Shown here one piece after another: positions 51,840-59,134 of a stretch of DNA of 64,000 nucleotides. A program made the position numbers and the translations under genes. Under the pieces are notes generated by a model. The model was not told the origin of the DNA. It saw only the letters and a list, made by a program, of their open reading frames with translations, and did not search any database. Origin of the DNA: a virus; IMG/VR virus record IMGVR_UViG_3300044679_000013, positions 1-64,000 of that record, one strand, 5' to 3'. Every line of letters starts with the position of its first letter. Positions within the stretch are counted from its first letter, which is position 1.

Positions 51840-52184
51840 ATGACAAAGACAATCAGCAAGAATCGCAAGGCCGCCATCGAAGAGATTTTCAATCAGGCCA
51901 CGAAATGCGTTGTTTACTCCGACTCGAACTCCTACCAAGGGCGCGAGTGCGACAAGGCCTATGCCAAGAAAGAACTCTTTCAGTTCAGCTCTGCCAAGCT
52001 TTACAAAGGCAGCGATACCGCTTATTGTGTGCATGTTACGAGCACTTGCTGGTACGATCTGACACTGCCAGAGAATCCAACCCTTCCGACTCGGCGCAAC
52101 AGCGGGGCCGTGAATTGCTATTGCTCCAGCTTGCCGGGACGCGAGGCTTGCGACTTTTGCAATGGCTATCGCGTTGCGGTCTAA
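51840..52184 (+). CDS. Hypothetical protein of the plus-strand cassette
   Basis: AGGAGGCGTT precedes the ATG. The 114-residue product has a basic helical N-terminus and a Cys-rich C-terminus with CYCSS and CDFCNG, a possible zinc site. It has its own strong promoter, which suggests moron-type expression from a prophage or early expression. Function is unknown. Confidence 0.7.
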   Translation: MTKTISKNRKAAIEEIFNQATKCVVYSDSNSYQGRECDKAYAKKELFQFSSAKLYKGSDTAYCVHVTSTCWYDLTLPENPTLPTRRNSGAVNCYCSSLPGREACDFCNGYRVAV

Positions 52185-52314
52185 GCTGGTATTCCGCCCC
52201 TTCCCAACAGATTTTGCAGACTGGATCATTGTCAATTAGGCCGAATGTCTTGTAGTTACAGTGTTTGCACGGTTGCTCTGTACGATTTGCATCCCACGTC
52301 CACTTGGAGGCTTT
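52185..52314 (-). other. Gap with a zinc-ribbon-like remnant on the minus strand
   Basis: The plus strand has no gene here. The minus strand encodes CKHCNYKTFGL and CKICWEGAEY in one frame, a zinc ribbon without a proper start or stop of its own. It looks like part of an older minus-strand gene cut by the plus-strand cassette. Confidence 0.3.
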
Positions 52315-52647
52315 ATGGCTATGAATCACACAATGGCTTGCGGTTGCGCCGTTGTCCAACAGAAGATCGGTAAAACAACTTGGAACGTCATGAAGATGTG
52401 CGAGATGCACGATACGGCACCCAAGTTACTTATGGTCGCTAACCAAATCGCCAATTCCGGTTGTGATCTCGGAAGTTCTGAACTTCGCATTCGGTTATAC
52501 TCGGCTGTTACCAAAGCTGGTGGCATACTGTCGCGGTCCGCAGGCCCGAAAGAAATCGCCGAGCATCCAGAGAATCCGATCCTTTTGGCTGCAGGCCCGA
52601 AAGAGATTGCCAAGCATATGGAAATGCGAAATCGGGGAGAGGTTTAA
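52315..52647 (+). CDS. Hypothetical protein with duplicated GPKEIA block
   Basis: The ATG follows TTGGAGGCTTT. The 110-residue product starts MAMNHTMACGCAV and carries two copies of AGPKEIA (about residues 76-82 and 93-99), encoded by near-identical bases, so a short internal duplication took place. Function is unknown. Confidence 0.6.
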   Translation: MAMNHTMACGCAVVQQKIGKTTWNVMKMCEMHDTAPKLLMVANQIANSGCDLGSSELRIRLYSAVTKAGGILSRSAGPKEIAEHPENPILLAAGPKEIAKHMEMRNRGEV

Positions 52648-52650
52648 TTT

Positions 52651-52833
52651 ATGAAATGTCCTAAATGCGGTCACGAAATCTCCCCTGAACTAGCAGCTAA
52701 GGCCTTAGGCTCCATAAAGTCTGAGGCCAAAACTGCGTCTAGTCGCGAAAATGCCAAGCTGGGCGGCTGGCCCAAAGGTCGCAAGCGCACTAAGGCAGCT
52801 CCAAAAAGTTCACATCTCGCACATACTCAGTAA
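52651..52833 (+). CDS. 60-residue zinc-knuckle protein
   Basis: The product begins CPKCGHEIS, followed by a basic tail with SSRENAKLGGWPKGRKR, a pattern known in many small phage and soil-bacterial proteins. It overlaps the convergent truncated HicB-like gene by 7 bases. Confidence 0.7.
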   Translation: MKCPKCGHEISPELAAKALGSIKSEAKTASSRENAKLGGWPKGRKRTKAAPKSSHLAHTQ

Positions 52834-52940
52834 TCACCTGTGGCCTCTTCTTTGGTCTGCCCGTATGCCATGACTCCGGGCATATCCATTACATCCGCGA
52901 TCCAGCGGCCATCGACTTCGCGCTCAGTCTCAATTATCAC
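52827..52940 (-). CDS. Truncated HicB-like protein
   Basis: A GTG overlaps the upstream stop. The 37-residue product keeps the first half of a HicB-type domain: IETEREVDGRWIADV then PGVMAYGQTKEEA, and then stops after TGDY, before the last helix and any DNA-binding domain. No HicA partner is present. The stop coincides with the border of the plus-strand cassette, so the gene was probably cut by that insertion. It is short, so a real mini-protein is not excluded. Confidence 0.6.
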   Translation of the reverse strand: MIIETEREVDGRWIADVMDMPGVMAYGQTKEEATGDY

Positions 52941-53100
52941 GCTTGGCAACTTTCATAAATCTCGGGAACTCATAGCCCATCTTCAAATTCCGTCGTAATA
53001 CGTCTGCGGCGTCGGCCTGAGTCTTAAACTTGTAGGGCATGGCTTGGGAGTTATCGAGTTTCCAAACAACCAGCCAAGTATCAGTACGGCCACGAGCCAT
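52930..53100 (-). CDS. Hypothetical protein
   Basis: The start is the ATG at 53100 giving a 56-residue, basic product beginning MARGRTDTWLVVWKLD. No motif is recognised. It is coupled to the HicB-like frame. Confidence 0.55.
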   Translation of the reverse strand: MARGRTDTWLVVWKLDNSQAMPYKFKTQADAADVLRRNLKMGYEFPRFMKVAKRDN

Positions 53101-53281
53101 CGGGATTCCGCGTCGGTCCAGCATTGCAGCTCAGGGTATATTGTCGAAGTTCGTTGCAGCGATAACACATGCCCGTAACGGTCTCTCCCTCTTCTCCAGT
53201 GGGCACGACATCCACCCACTTGTGGCCCATTAGGTAACAAACAAACTGAAGTCCCCAATTCACAATGCCGCCCTGTGACAT
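53081..53281 (-). CDS. Hypothetical CxxC protein
   Basis: The likely start is the ATG at 53281. The 66-residue product has a hydrophobic patch with GHKWVDVVP and a CYRC pair later, with another Cys, giving a possible zinc site. Confidence 0.55.
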   Translation of the reverse strand: MSQGGIVNWGLQFVCYLMGHKWVDVVPTGEEGETVTGMCYRCNELRQYTLSCNAGPTRNPDGSWPY

Positions 53282-53487
53282 CTCTGCCGATCTCTCTGGC
53301 GAATCGCTTGCCCAAACAAATCCTCTGCTCCCCATGCTCCGCAAGGCTCGTAAATCGTATAAGTTGCGCCGCTTGGCAAAATCGTTCTCATCTTCGCCGG
53401 CACGCTAACCTTCTGATCGAGGAATCTTCGTGGCTGCGGAAGATAACCGCCTGCTTCGGTTGCTTGGCTGTAGGCTAGACGTTCCAT
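53260..53487 (-). CDS. Hypothetical protein
   Basis: The 75-residue frame starts with MERLAYSQ after a weak GGAA site and has a mixed composition ending in an Arg-rich stretch. It overlaps the next gene by 22 bases. Function is unknown. Confidence 0.5.
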   Translation of the reverse strand: MERLAYSQATEAGGYLPQPRRFLDQKVSVPAKMRTILPSGATYTIYEPCGAWGAEDLFGQAIRQRDRQRCHRAAL

Positions 53488-53508
53488 ATTCCAGAATCCG
53501 GAATAACG

Positions 53509-53622
53509 CTAGAACTCGATTCTTTCCTGAAAGTAGCAAGTCCATCCACGCTGATCCGCGAATCGGGCAATAAACCGCCAACCTGTGAAATCATGGAATA
53601 GGCGTATGGAAATCGGAATCAC
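53509..53622 (-). CDS. 37-residue hypothetical protein
   Basis: A GTG overlaps the stop of the gene before it (GTGA), and the product has a folded-looking aromatic-rich sequence (FHDFTGWRFIARFADQ). It fills the gap to the next gene. No family is recognised. Confidence 0.5.
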   Translation of the reverse strand: MIPISIRLFHDFTGWRFIARFADQRGWTCYFQERIEF

Positions 53623-53816
53623 GACTGGCACAAGGCTTTCACTTCCTCGGTATCATGGACGTGTTTCGCCCAAGCATTCAGTTCTGAGACTCTGTGTTGG
53701 GCATCTTCATTGGAAACGCATTTAATCACAGTCCAATTGCCCGAGCGACCTGTAAGAACCACGTCGCAATCTTTCGCCAACAATGCCGTCCAGCGCGGCC
53801 CTTCATCCTTAGACAT
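53619..53816 (-). CDS. Hypothetical protein
   Basis: The 65-residue product is a small alpha/beta protein with GRSGNWTVIKCVSNEDAQ. It overlaps an alternative frame (53726-53893). Function is unknown. Confidence 0.6.
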   Translation of the reverse strand: MSKDEGPRWTALLAKDCDVVLTGRSGNWTVIKCVSNEDAQHRVSELNAWAKHVHDTEEVKALCQS

Positions 53817-53893
53817 GATTCATTCCAGAACTCTCTAGCAGTAATTTCATCACTTGCGAGATCGCCTAAAACGGCTTTCCAGATTTCCCGCAT
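53726..53893 (-). CDS. Possible small protein in an alternative frame
   Basis: The first 28 residues (MREIWKAVLGDLASDEI and on) look like a real helix-rich protein, but the second half lies under the 53619 gene and looks random. It may be a gene truncated or overlapping by 91 bases. Confidence 0.3.
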   Translation of the reverse strand: MREIWKAVLGDLASDEITAREFWNESCLRMKGRAGRHCWRKIATWFLQVARAIGL

Positions 53894-53900
53894 GGGTTAC

Positions 53901-54188
53901 TCATTCCGGCGTGACGCGCATATAGTAAGAGGTCTTCCCGTGGCCGAACCGCTTCATCTTGCCAGCACTTTGCAACACCTGGAGTTTGCGGTTGGCTTGA
54001 TTAATTGTTAAGCCAAACCGCTCCATGAGTTCTTTAACTCTAAAAGCTCCCTCTGGAAGCGGCGCCGGAGCAGCCAGTGCAGCCATGTCAGATTCAATCT
54101 GTTCCCACAAGTCAGGCGGCGGCACAGGCTTTACAGCGACGTTACCTTTACGGCTGGAAGAGGGTAAAGCTCCTTTAGGATTCGGCAT
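53901..54188 (-). CDS. Winged-helix DNA-binding-like protein
   Basis: The 95-residue product has a disordered N-terminus and a C-terminal winged-helix: FRVKELMERFGLTINQANRKLQVLQ then KMKRFGHGKTSYYM. It overlaps the phosphoesterase gene by 58 bases. It may regulate middle genes. No target site is known. Confidence 0.65.
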   Translation of the reverse strand: MPNPKGALPSSSRKGNVAVKPVPPPDLWEQIESDMAALAAPAPLPEGAFRVKELMERFGLTINQANRKLQVLQSAGKMKRFGHGKTSYYMRVTPE

Positions 54189-54967
54189 GGCGGCTTTCCT
54201 TGCTCCTTGGCTTTGCCATCAATCTCAATGAATACTCCACCGACATCAGGCAGCATTCTGTAGGTGCTGTTCTTTCTCATGAACGAGGTTTGCAACTGCC
54301 AGCACGGGGTAACAAGCCCCTGTTTTGAGGCATGTTCCGCGTGCTGGAAGTTGTGGACGTGCGAGCGAATCAGCAGATCGGCCTTGGGAATTCCCTTTGT
54401 CCTATCTTTCGCCGCCATCGCAGACCATTGCATTTCTTTATCGAGTTGAGTTAAACGATAGAAGCCCTGAGATACACCAATGTGGTGCGCGGCCTCAATG
54501 GTAACGCCTTCGACATCCAACCAGAGCACTTCCCGAACATATACGCCAGTTCCAACGCTTGAGTATTTCTCTGCACCAAGTTGCTTTGCGATCTCTTCTT
54601 CATACTGTCCAGCTTGGCCGACGTGGTAAGCCGTGCCGCGCGTGAAATACCATTTCGCATTCGGTGCTCGCTTCTTGGGGATCATCAGGCATTCGACTGC
54701 CGCCCTGATCTGATCGGCGAGTAAATTGAGACTTAGCTCTGAGCCTTCCTGTTTTCTCTGGTTCCCGTCATTCGCATCGCCATTCATAATGATGGCGTCG
54801 GGCTTGAACTCTCTCAGTCGATCATTGAAGTCAATCCAGCACTCCCAGAGATATTTTTGTCCAGCATTTTGAAGTTTGGGAATCCCCTCCGAAGTAACGA
54901 AGTTCGGCGGAAGCATCCCGAAGATAGAACCGCATTGAAGGTCCGATATAACTGCGAGTCGCTTCAT
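54131..54967 (-). CDS. Metallophosphoesterase (calcineurin-like)
   Basis: The 278-residue product has the order of a dimetal phosphoesterase: VISDLQ at the N-terminus (Asp9), MNGDAND, then TRGTAYH in place of the usual GNHD, and RSHVHNF near the end. The first motif has Gln where His is common. It resembles phage-type calcineurin-like phosphoesterases; the substrate cannot be named. Confidence 0.8.
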   Translation of the reverse strand: MKRLAVISDLQCGSIFGMLPPNFVTSEGIPKLQNAGQKYLWECWIDFNDRLREFKPDAIIMNGDANDGNQRKQEGSELSLNLLADQIRAAVECLMIPKKRAPNAKWYFTRGTAYHVGQAGQYEEEIAKQLGAEKYSSVGTGVYVREVLWLDVEGVTIEAAHHIGVSQGFYRLTQLDKEMQWSAMAAKDRTKGIPKADLLIRSHVHNFQHAEHASKQGLVTPCWQLQTSFMRKNSTYRMLPDVGGVFIEIDGKAKEQGKPPCRILKELYPLPAVKVTSL

Positions 54968-54977
54968 CTAGGCTTTC

Positions 54978-55397
54978 TTACCCGACGTACGCGATCATAA
55001 TTCCTTCAGGATCGGAGGGGACCGTAGGCTCCCCCAAAGCTACATCTGAGATTTGCCGCATCAAGTTGTCAAAGGTTGCGCGACTCACTCCAATAAAGTC
55101 TGTTCCTTTTTGCGCGCCCACCATCAAGCAGCCTTCCGTGTCATTTGGATAGTTTCCCCAATGAATTTCAATCGCTTCGAACCCAGGTACATCTTGAAGG
55201 TGGGGTGTGACCGTCCGAAAATTCTTTGACATCTGGAGTAGGACTGTATAAATGCCATTCGGAATGCAGTAGGGCTTGCCTTCGGACTGATCTTTGCGCG
55301 GCTCCATGCAGTAGGAGAAGAATCCGCCATTCAGAAACAACTCGCCAATCGTGCTATTTGGCGAATAAACCTCCCTTCTGACAAGAAGGTTTATCAC
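54978..55397 (-). CDS. DUF5675-family protein
   Basis: The 139-residue product has the DUF5675 pattern: GELFLNGGFFSYCMEPRKD, a CIPNGIYTV segment, FEAIEIHWGN and EGCLMVG. Such proteins are frequent next to phage lysis genes and may act on the cell wall or envelope. No catalytic motif is proved. Confidence 0.75.
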   Translation of the reverse strand: MINLLVRREVYSPNSTIGELFLNGGFFSYCMEPRKDQSEGKPYCIPNGIYTVLLQMSKNFRTVTPHLQDVPGFEAIEIHWGNYPNDTEGCLMVGAQKGTDFIGVSRATFDNLMRQISDVALGEPTVPSDPEGIMIAYVG

Positions 55398-55625
55398 TCA
55401 ATCCCCGTGATACCAGTGTGGTTTCGGCGGAACTATCGGATCAGTTCCATTCTCAACAGGTTGGTAAGGATCTTCCCTCAGGCCGCAACGGTCGTACCAC
55501 AACGAATTCAGCCGCTCTTTTGCCTTGATGATCAATCTATGATTCTTCAGGAAAACCGTGCAGACCGCACAAATAAAGGCGAAACTGACATGATGCTCGA
55601 CTTGAGCGATCCATGACGTATCCAC
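55398..55625 (-). CDS. Single-pass membrane protein
   Basis: A GTG directly after the previous stop starts a 75-residue product with one hydrophobic helix (about residues 12-26), two Cys inside it, a basic loop, and a Pro-rich end. It sits in a probable lysis region. Confidence 0.55.
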   Translation of the reverse strand: MDTSWIAQVEHHVSFAFICAVCTVFLKNHRLIIKAKERLNSLWYDRCGLREDPYQPVENGTDPIVPPKPHWYHGD

Positions 55626-55787
55626 TTACTCACTAACCGCCTTGCCTACTGGTTTCAGTACATGGTGGTACAAAGGTAAAGTCGTATGATGATGTACTGC
55701 TTTCAGGACGTGGACGACAGCATGTACGTTTTGCCCTGTATCTACTCCGGTATTGAACAATGTGAGCACGAGCAAAAACGTCGTCAC
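55626..55787 (-). CDS. 53-residue small exported protein
   Basis: A GTG overlaps the protease stop (GTGA). Residues 1-15 are hydrophobic, probably a signal peptide or anchor, and the remainder is His-rich (HHH and YHHVLK). It precisely fills the gap to the next GTG. Function is unknown. Confidence 0.5.
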   Translation of the reverse strand: MTTFLLVLTLFNTGVDTGQNVHAVVHVLKAVHHHTTLPLYHHVLKPVGKAVSE

Positions 55788-56575
55788 ACTGTAACCCAAG
55801 GATGGCCGGAATGAATGATCTTAAGATCGGTCTGCGGATCATCCAGAACACTGAGCGCCATCCAGAAGAAGCCTTTTAGTCCCCAGGTCGCGGCCCAACT
55901 ATTTTGCACCAATACAGCAGGTGGGCAGGTCGCAGGACGTAAGGTAGGAGTCGGTCCAACGTCGCAACCTAGAATCAGAACTTCGTGCCCTTCGTTGGCA
56001 GATTTCCCGCTGGGAACATAGACGCCAGTTAGCGCTACTTCTTCGCTCTCGAAGTTATCGTCTACGGTAAAACCAATCTCTACTGGCCAGGGCGTCGGGT
56101 CGGCAATTACCGAGAGTGCAGTCTGTGACCCTACTAGGCCGTGATACGCTCCCATGCGATACTCGGCCGCGTTCGCATCCATTGCCGCCGTAGGTTGCTG
56201 AATCTTCTGAGATGAATCCGGATAAAGCGAATCTTCGCAGCAACCGTTTGCAATCGAGACATTCGATCCTGTCACACCTTCTGAGCCGTCATCGTTTGGG
56301 AAGTTTCCATCTGCAATAAGTTCTTTGGCGTAAAGATACAGCGGACTGAGGACAGGTTGCTTGGCGAAATATTTGCGGAATATCCACTCCATCGCAGACG
56401 AAAAGGCATGGCCCGTACACGATCCAAGTTCGCCTTGGTCTTTGATCGGCCCGCACCATGGGCGAAGATCGACAACTGGAGGCAGACTAGGACTTGTCCG
56501 CGAAAGCATCCGATGGGCGGGAAGTGGTGCGGGGATTTTGCGACCGTATCTTCGAATCACTGCTTGTCTACCCAT
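55784..56575 (-). CDS. Papain-like C1A cysteine protease
   Basis: The 263-residue product has all catalytic elements: oxyanion Gln47 and nucleophile Cys53 in KDQGELGSCTGHAF, His197 in NEGHEVL and Asn225 in QNSWAATWG. The N-terminal part (VDLRPWCGP) is the usual start of the mature C1 domain; there is no signal peptide and no long propeptide. Papain-fold proteases of this kind are rare in phages. Possible roles are host protein degradation or processing of virion or exported proteins. Confidence 0.88.
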   Translation of the reverse strand: MGRQAVIRRYGRKIPAPLPAHRMLSRTSPSLPPVVDLRPWCGPIKDQGELGSCTGHAFSSAMEWIFRKYFAKQPVLSPLYLYAKELIADGNFPNDDGSEGVTGSNVSIANGCCEDSLYPDSSQKIQQPTAAMDANAAEYRMGAYHGLVGSQTALSVIADPTPWPVEIGFTVDDNFESEEVALTGVYVPSGKSANEGHEVLILGCDVGPTPTLRPATCPPAVLVQNSWAATWGLKGFFWMALSVLDDPQTDLKIIHSGHPWVTV

Positions 56576-56880
56576 GTCGAGCTTTGCTCAATCTGAAGAA
56601 TATTTTCTGCTCGCTCAACATCCCCGGCTTGTGCTTTCGGCCCATGATCTGCTTGGAACCAATCGAGAAATCGGCTCATAGCCCTCCCCCAAGTTTTGCC
56701 CTGTTCTGCCGCTCTGGCCGCATGACTGGAAATCGTCTCGTCTGGCTGGCCTCTGAGAACTATAACGTTCGCCATAATGTCTACTGCAACTAAGCTTCTG
56801 TGCAGCCAGCCTTCTTTCGCAGCTTGAGCTTCCTGAATTTGGGCTTCTTGCGGAGTTAGGGGAGTAATGGGGTCTGACAT
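56557..56880 (-). CDS. Hypothetical helical protein
   Basis: The ATG at 56880 starts a 107-residue helical product; the frame is open upstream but without support. It begins MSDPITPLTPQEAQIQEAQA. A plus-strand promoter and a possible small RNA lie over its leader. Function is unknown. Confidence 0.6.
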   Translation of the reverse strand: MSDPITPLTPQEAQIQEAQAAKEGWLHRSLVAVDIMANVIVLRGQPDETISSHAARAAEQGKTWGRAMSRFLDWFQADHGPKAQAGDVERAENILQIEQSSTWVDKQ

Positions 56881-56888
56881 GCTATAAT
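56880..56888 (+). promoter_or_regulatory. Extended -10 promoter of a possible small RNA
   Basis: TGCTATAAT is a perfect extended -10 (TGnTATAAT). No -35 box is visible. It reads away from the gene at 56557 toward the terminator at 56956. Confidence 0.45.
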
Positions 56889-56894
56889 CTTTGT

Positions 56895-56956
56895 TGACAG
56901 ATCCGCCACGCCTCTCCTTCGATGTTGAAGTGATGCGCATAGCTGGCGGATTTTTT
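56895..56956 (+). ncRNA. Candidate small RNA ending in a terminator
   Basis: Transcription from the promoter at 56880 would give about 62 bases that end in ATCCGCCA paired with TGGCGGAT (56901-56908 and 56944-56951) followed by TTTTTT. No plus-strand gene exists nearby. The RNA would be antisense to the 5' leader of the minus-strand gene at 56557. It is a sequence-only prediction. Confidence 0.35.
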
Positions 56957-57051
56957 ATGGAATTATGAGGGGATTTAATTTGGCCAGATTGTGATCCGCC
57001 CGCGAATTACCGCTATCCCCTCGTGGCCTCAGTAATGCCGAGGCGCAAACT

Positions 57052-57273
57052 TTATCTCGAATACAAACTTGACTTCATATACAGCCCTGCCACTGCCGCA
57101 ATTCCTGTCGAGAGTCCTGCTTTGAAGTAATGGCCGATACAGCTTAGACTCGTGCAGGCTCCCGGCTGATTAATTGCATTCGCCACAGAGCCCGCAGCGG
57201 TCGCCGCAAAAAGCACGATGACCGCTTGAGCGGCGTGCGGCAAACTGTTCCAGAAGGCTTTAAGTTTGTTCAT
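57052..57273 (-). CDS. Holin-like membrane protein
   Basis: GAGGAGTCTA precedes the ATG at 57273. The 73-residue product has two hydrophobic helices (about 14-30 and 50-66) joined by a Cys-containing loop with a short N-terminal amphipathic stretch, as in small two-pass holins. It is coupled to a 34-residue membrane peptide. The lysis role is inferred from form and place. Confidence 0.65.
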   Translation of the reverse strand: MNKLKAFWNSLPHAAQAVIVLFAATAAGSVANAINQPGACTSLSCIGHYFKAGLSTGIAAVAGLYMKSSLYSR

Positions 57274-57281
57274 TAGACTCC

Positions 57282-57386
57282 TCAATAAGAGAACCAAGCT
57301 AAATAAATCAGTAGCGCCAAATTCACTACGCTCATAATGAATCCGCAGGCAGCCAATGTCTCAAATAGCGGGAATTTCTCGCTCAT
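57282..57386 (-). CDS. 34-residue membrane peptide
   Basis: The ATG overlaps the stop of the gene before it (ATGA). The peptide has an acidic and aromatic N-terminus and one hydrophobic helix (about residues 11-31). It lies immediately before the holin-like gene and may be a holin partner or an antiholin. Confidence 0.55.
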   Translation of the reverse strand: MSEKFPLFETLAACGFIMSVVNLALLIYLAWFSY

Positions 57387-57712
57387 GCGAATTGACTCCG
57401 TTGGTCCTTGGCCGGCCACGGCGCAAATCCATACTCTGCGCCATCAGGGAAGGCTATCCTAGCCCTATGCTGATTCATGCGGTCCTGAGCCTCAAGAACT
57501 TGCTGTTCGGCTCTCTGGCGCTGTGCCTGCGTCTGCTGGAGCCATCCCTTGACGACGTTCCAACCGTGCGCGACGATAAGTTTTATCTTGGTCGGCGAAA
57601 CACGAACAGCCACACGCAATTCTTCCACGAGGCGACGAGCTTTTGCCCCAGTGATGAAGTGCTTAGGCTGCTCTGAAGGGTCTTGAGGAAATTCCAGAAG
57701 GCCGATTTTCAT
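57383..57712 (-). CDS. Helical hypothetical protein
   Basis: The 109-residue product has a helical middle with WNVVKGWLQQTQAQRQRAEQ and ends in Trp/Pro-rich sequence. It begins an operon of lysis-like genes. A 315-base leader lies upstream. Function is unknown. Confidence 0.6.
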   Translation of the reverse strand: MKIGLLEFPQDPSEQPKHFITGAKARRLVEELRVAVRVSPTKIKLIVAHGWNVVKGWLQQTQAQRQRAEQQVLEAQDRMNQHRARIAFPDGAEYGFAPWPAKDQRSQFA

Positions 57713-58027
57713 TTTGGGAGCGTACTAGGCCGTCTACGATCATTCGGGCTTCGGGACTACTCGCCGCCCTGTGGCCAGACTACTTTTAGTGCTCTGTCGG
57801 GAAACAGAGACTTGATGAGGTGATCTACAAAGCGATAGTAGACCTACTGTCGGTGAAATTGCAAGAGAAATCTACAGGAATCTTGGTAGGAGGCTCAGAA
57901 TTTCACCCTAGTTGGGGGCTAGGGTATTTCCTGATTCGCCAGATTTGCGTCTTATTAGGGCCATGTCGGAATCCAACTAACTACGCTCATATTCCTCCTT
58001 TTGACAAGTGGTGTCGTGAACCGCTGG
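57713..58027 (-). other. Long structured leader with 11-codon mini-ORF
   Basis: No gene of normal size was found. From the hairpin repeat at 58003-58029 the minus strand has AAAAGGAGGAAT and a start codon for an 11-residue frame (57955-57990, MSVVSWIPTWP), then a stem ACCCTAG with CTAGGGT (57907-57928) and a stem CTCTGT with ACAGAG (about 57797-57813). It could be a regulatory leader or a degraded gene. Confidence 0.4.
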
Positions 58028-58029
58028 TC
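58003..58029 (-). repeat. 27-bp hairpin repeat, copy 4
   Basis: On the minus strand the arms are GACCAGCGGT and ACCACTTGTC, 8 of 10 pairing, with the same seven-base centre TCACGAC. AAAAGGAGGAAT and an ATG follow, as at the left-arm copies. Confidence 0.8.
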
Positions 58030-58777
58030 AGATTGCTTCGGTTTGTGACTCGGTTACACAAATCACGCCGCATTCAATGTTCCGTTCCTTGCGCCGATCA
58101 GTTATAACCAGAGGCAGTTCGTCCAAGAATATCCGCTTGCCGTGATACTCAACTAGGCGACAGCCGATCTTTCTGCTCTGCTTGCAGCGTTTCTCAAAAA
58201 TCGCTGGGAAGTAAGTTCGCACTCTGTCCCAATATGTCGGGGACGTAGACTTCACGCATCCGATGCAGTTATTGTTCTTGAATCCGAGCGTGTACATCAC
58301 CGGGAGTTCAATGCCTGCATCCCTAATCATCTGATAGCAATGGTCCTTGGTTAGCTGCCAGTCGCGCAAAATCCACTCAAATTCCAGGTCCGGGTTCTGC
58401 TCTTCAAATCGTGCTATGCGTCCCACTTCGTCGAATGTCAGCCCGAAAATATGAAGATCGTTCGGCTGTTGGTAGTCGCAACGCGGCACCTTCTTCATCT
58501 CGCGGGTGCATGGCGCTCCATGGACGCCGGACATATATCTAGTCTTCTCGAATACTTCGTCAATGTCGGCGTATTTCTTGGACGCAATAAACCCGACGCT
58601 CTTACCTATCCACTTTTCCACGTCAGTCACAAACCGCAGGTTGTCTGGATGTTCGGATGCGGACGTGTCGCAGTACACCACGTGTGCGTCCGGGTACTTT
58701 TCAACCGCCAGTTTCGCCGCGCAAGCTGACGCCGCACCGCACGAGAACCAGACAATTACGCGCCCGTTAGCGTCCAT
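58028..58777 (-). CDS. PAPS-reductase-like (adenosine phosphosulphate reductase fold) protein
   Basis: The 249-residue product has a P-loop-type start (VWFSCGAASACAA), a strand VVYCDT, and Cys at APCTREMKK, NCIGC and CGVIC. It resembles the phage PAPS reductase-like group of adenine-nucleotide alpha-hydrolases. These may take part in sulphur-modified DNA or RNA, but the substrate is not known. It is in the recombination region. Confidence 0.8.
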   Translation of the reverse strand: MDANGRVIVWFSCGAASACAAKLAVEKYPDAHVVYCDTSASEHPDNLRFVTDVEKWIGKSVGFIASKKYADIDEVFEKTRYMSGVHGAPCTREMKKVPRCDYQQPNDLHIFGLTFDEVGRIARFEEQNPDLEFEWILRDWQLTKDHCYQMIRDAGIELPVMYTLGFKNNNCIGCVKSTSPTYWDRVRTYFPAIFEKRCKQSRKIGCRLVEYHGKRIFLDELPLVITDRRKERNIECGVICVTESQTEAI

Positions 58778-59117
58778 CGGTTTCCTTTTCCAGCATTACG
58801 GTTTCGTTGGGGAAAACCACAGACACTTTCATCTGGCGGTATTCGGTCATCAAACGTTCTGCCAGTGCCAAAGCTTTATGACGTATGCTTGCAATCTCTT
58901 CTGGGAAGCGCGGGTAGTTGATGAGACCAACAGCGATGCCCGGTTCACTTCCGTTCTTGTAAATGAACCGCGTGGCGGTCACGGTGACGCACAAACCACC
59001 ATCGTTGGCGTAGGTCTGTAACAGGTTGTACGCCATGTCAATAGATCGAATTTCGCTGGTGTACGACTCCCGACAACCGACGTAGATGGTAGCCGTGTAT
59101 GTGTCAACTGTTTTCAT
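58767..59117 (-). CDS. Hypothetical protein
   Basis: AAAGGACTT precedes the ATG at 59117. The 116-residue product is a small alpha/beta protein with two Cys and overlaps the next gene by 11 bases. The hairpin repeat copy 5 is 18 bases upstream. Confidence 0.65.
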   Translation of the reverse strand: MKTVDTYTATIYVGCRESYTSEIRSIDMAYNLLQTYANDGGLCVTVTATRFIYKNGSEPGIAVGLINYPRFPEEIASIRHKALALAERLMTEYRQMKVSVVFPNETVMLEKETDGR

Positions 59118-59134
59118 AAGTCCTTTAGAACGGT

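Noticed and set aside
52983-53315. 110-residue minus-strand frame
   Set aside because: It runs under three small coupled genes and has a random-looking composition.
55633-55851. 72-residue minus-strand frame overlapping the protease end
   Set aside because: The 53-residue GTG frame coupled to the protease stop explains the gap better.
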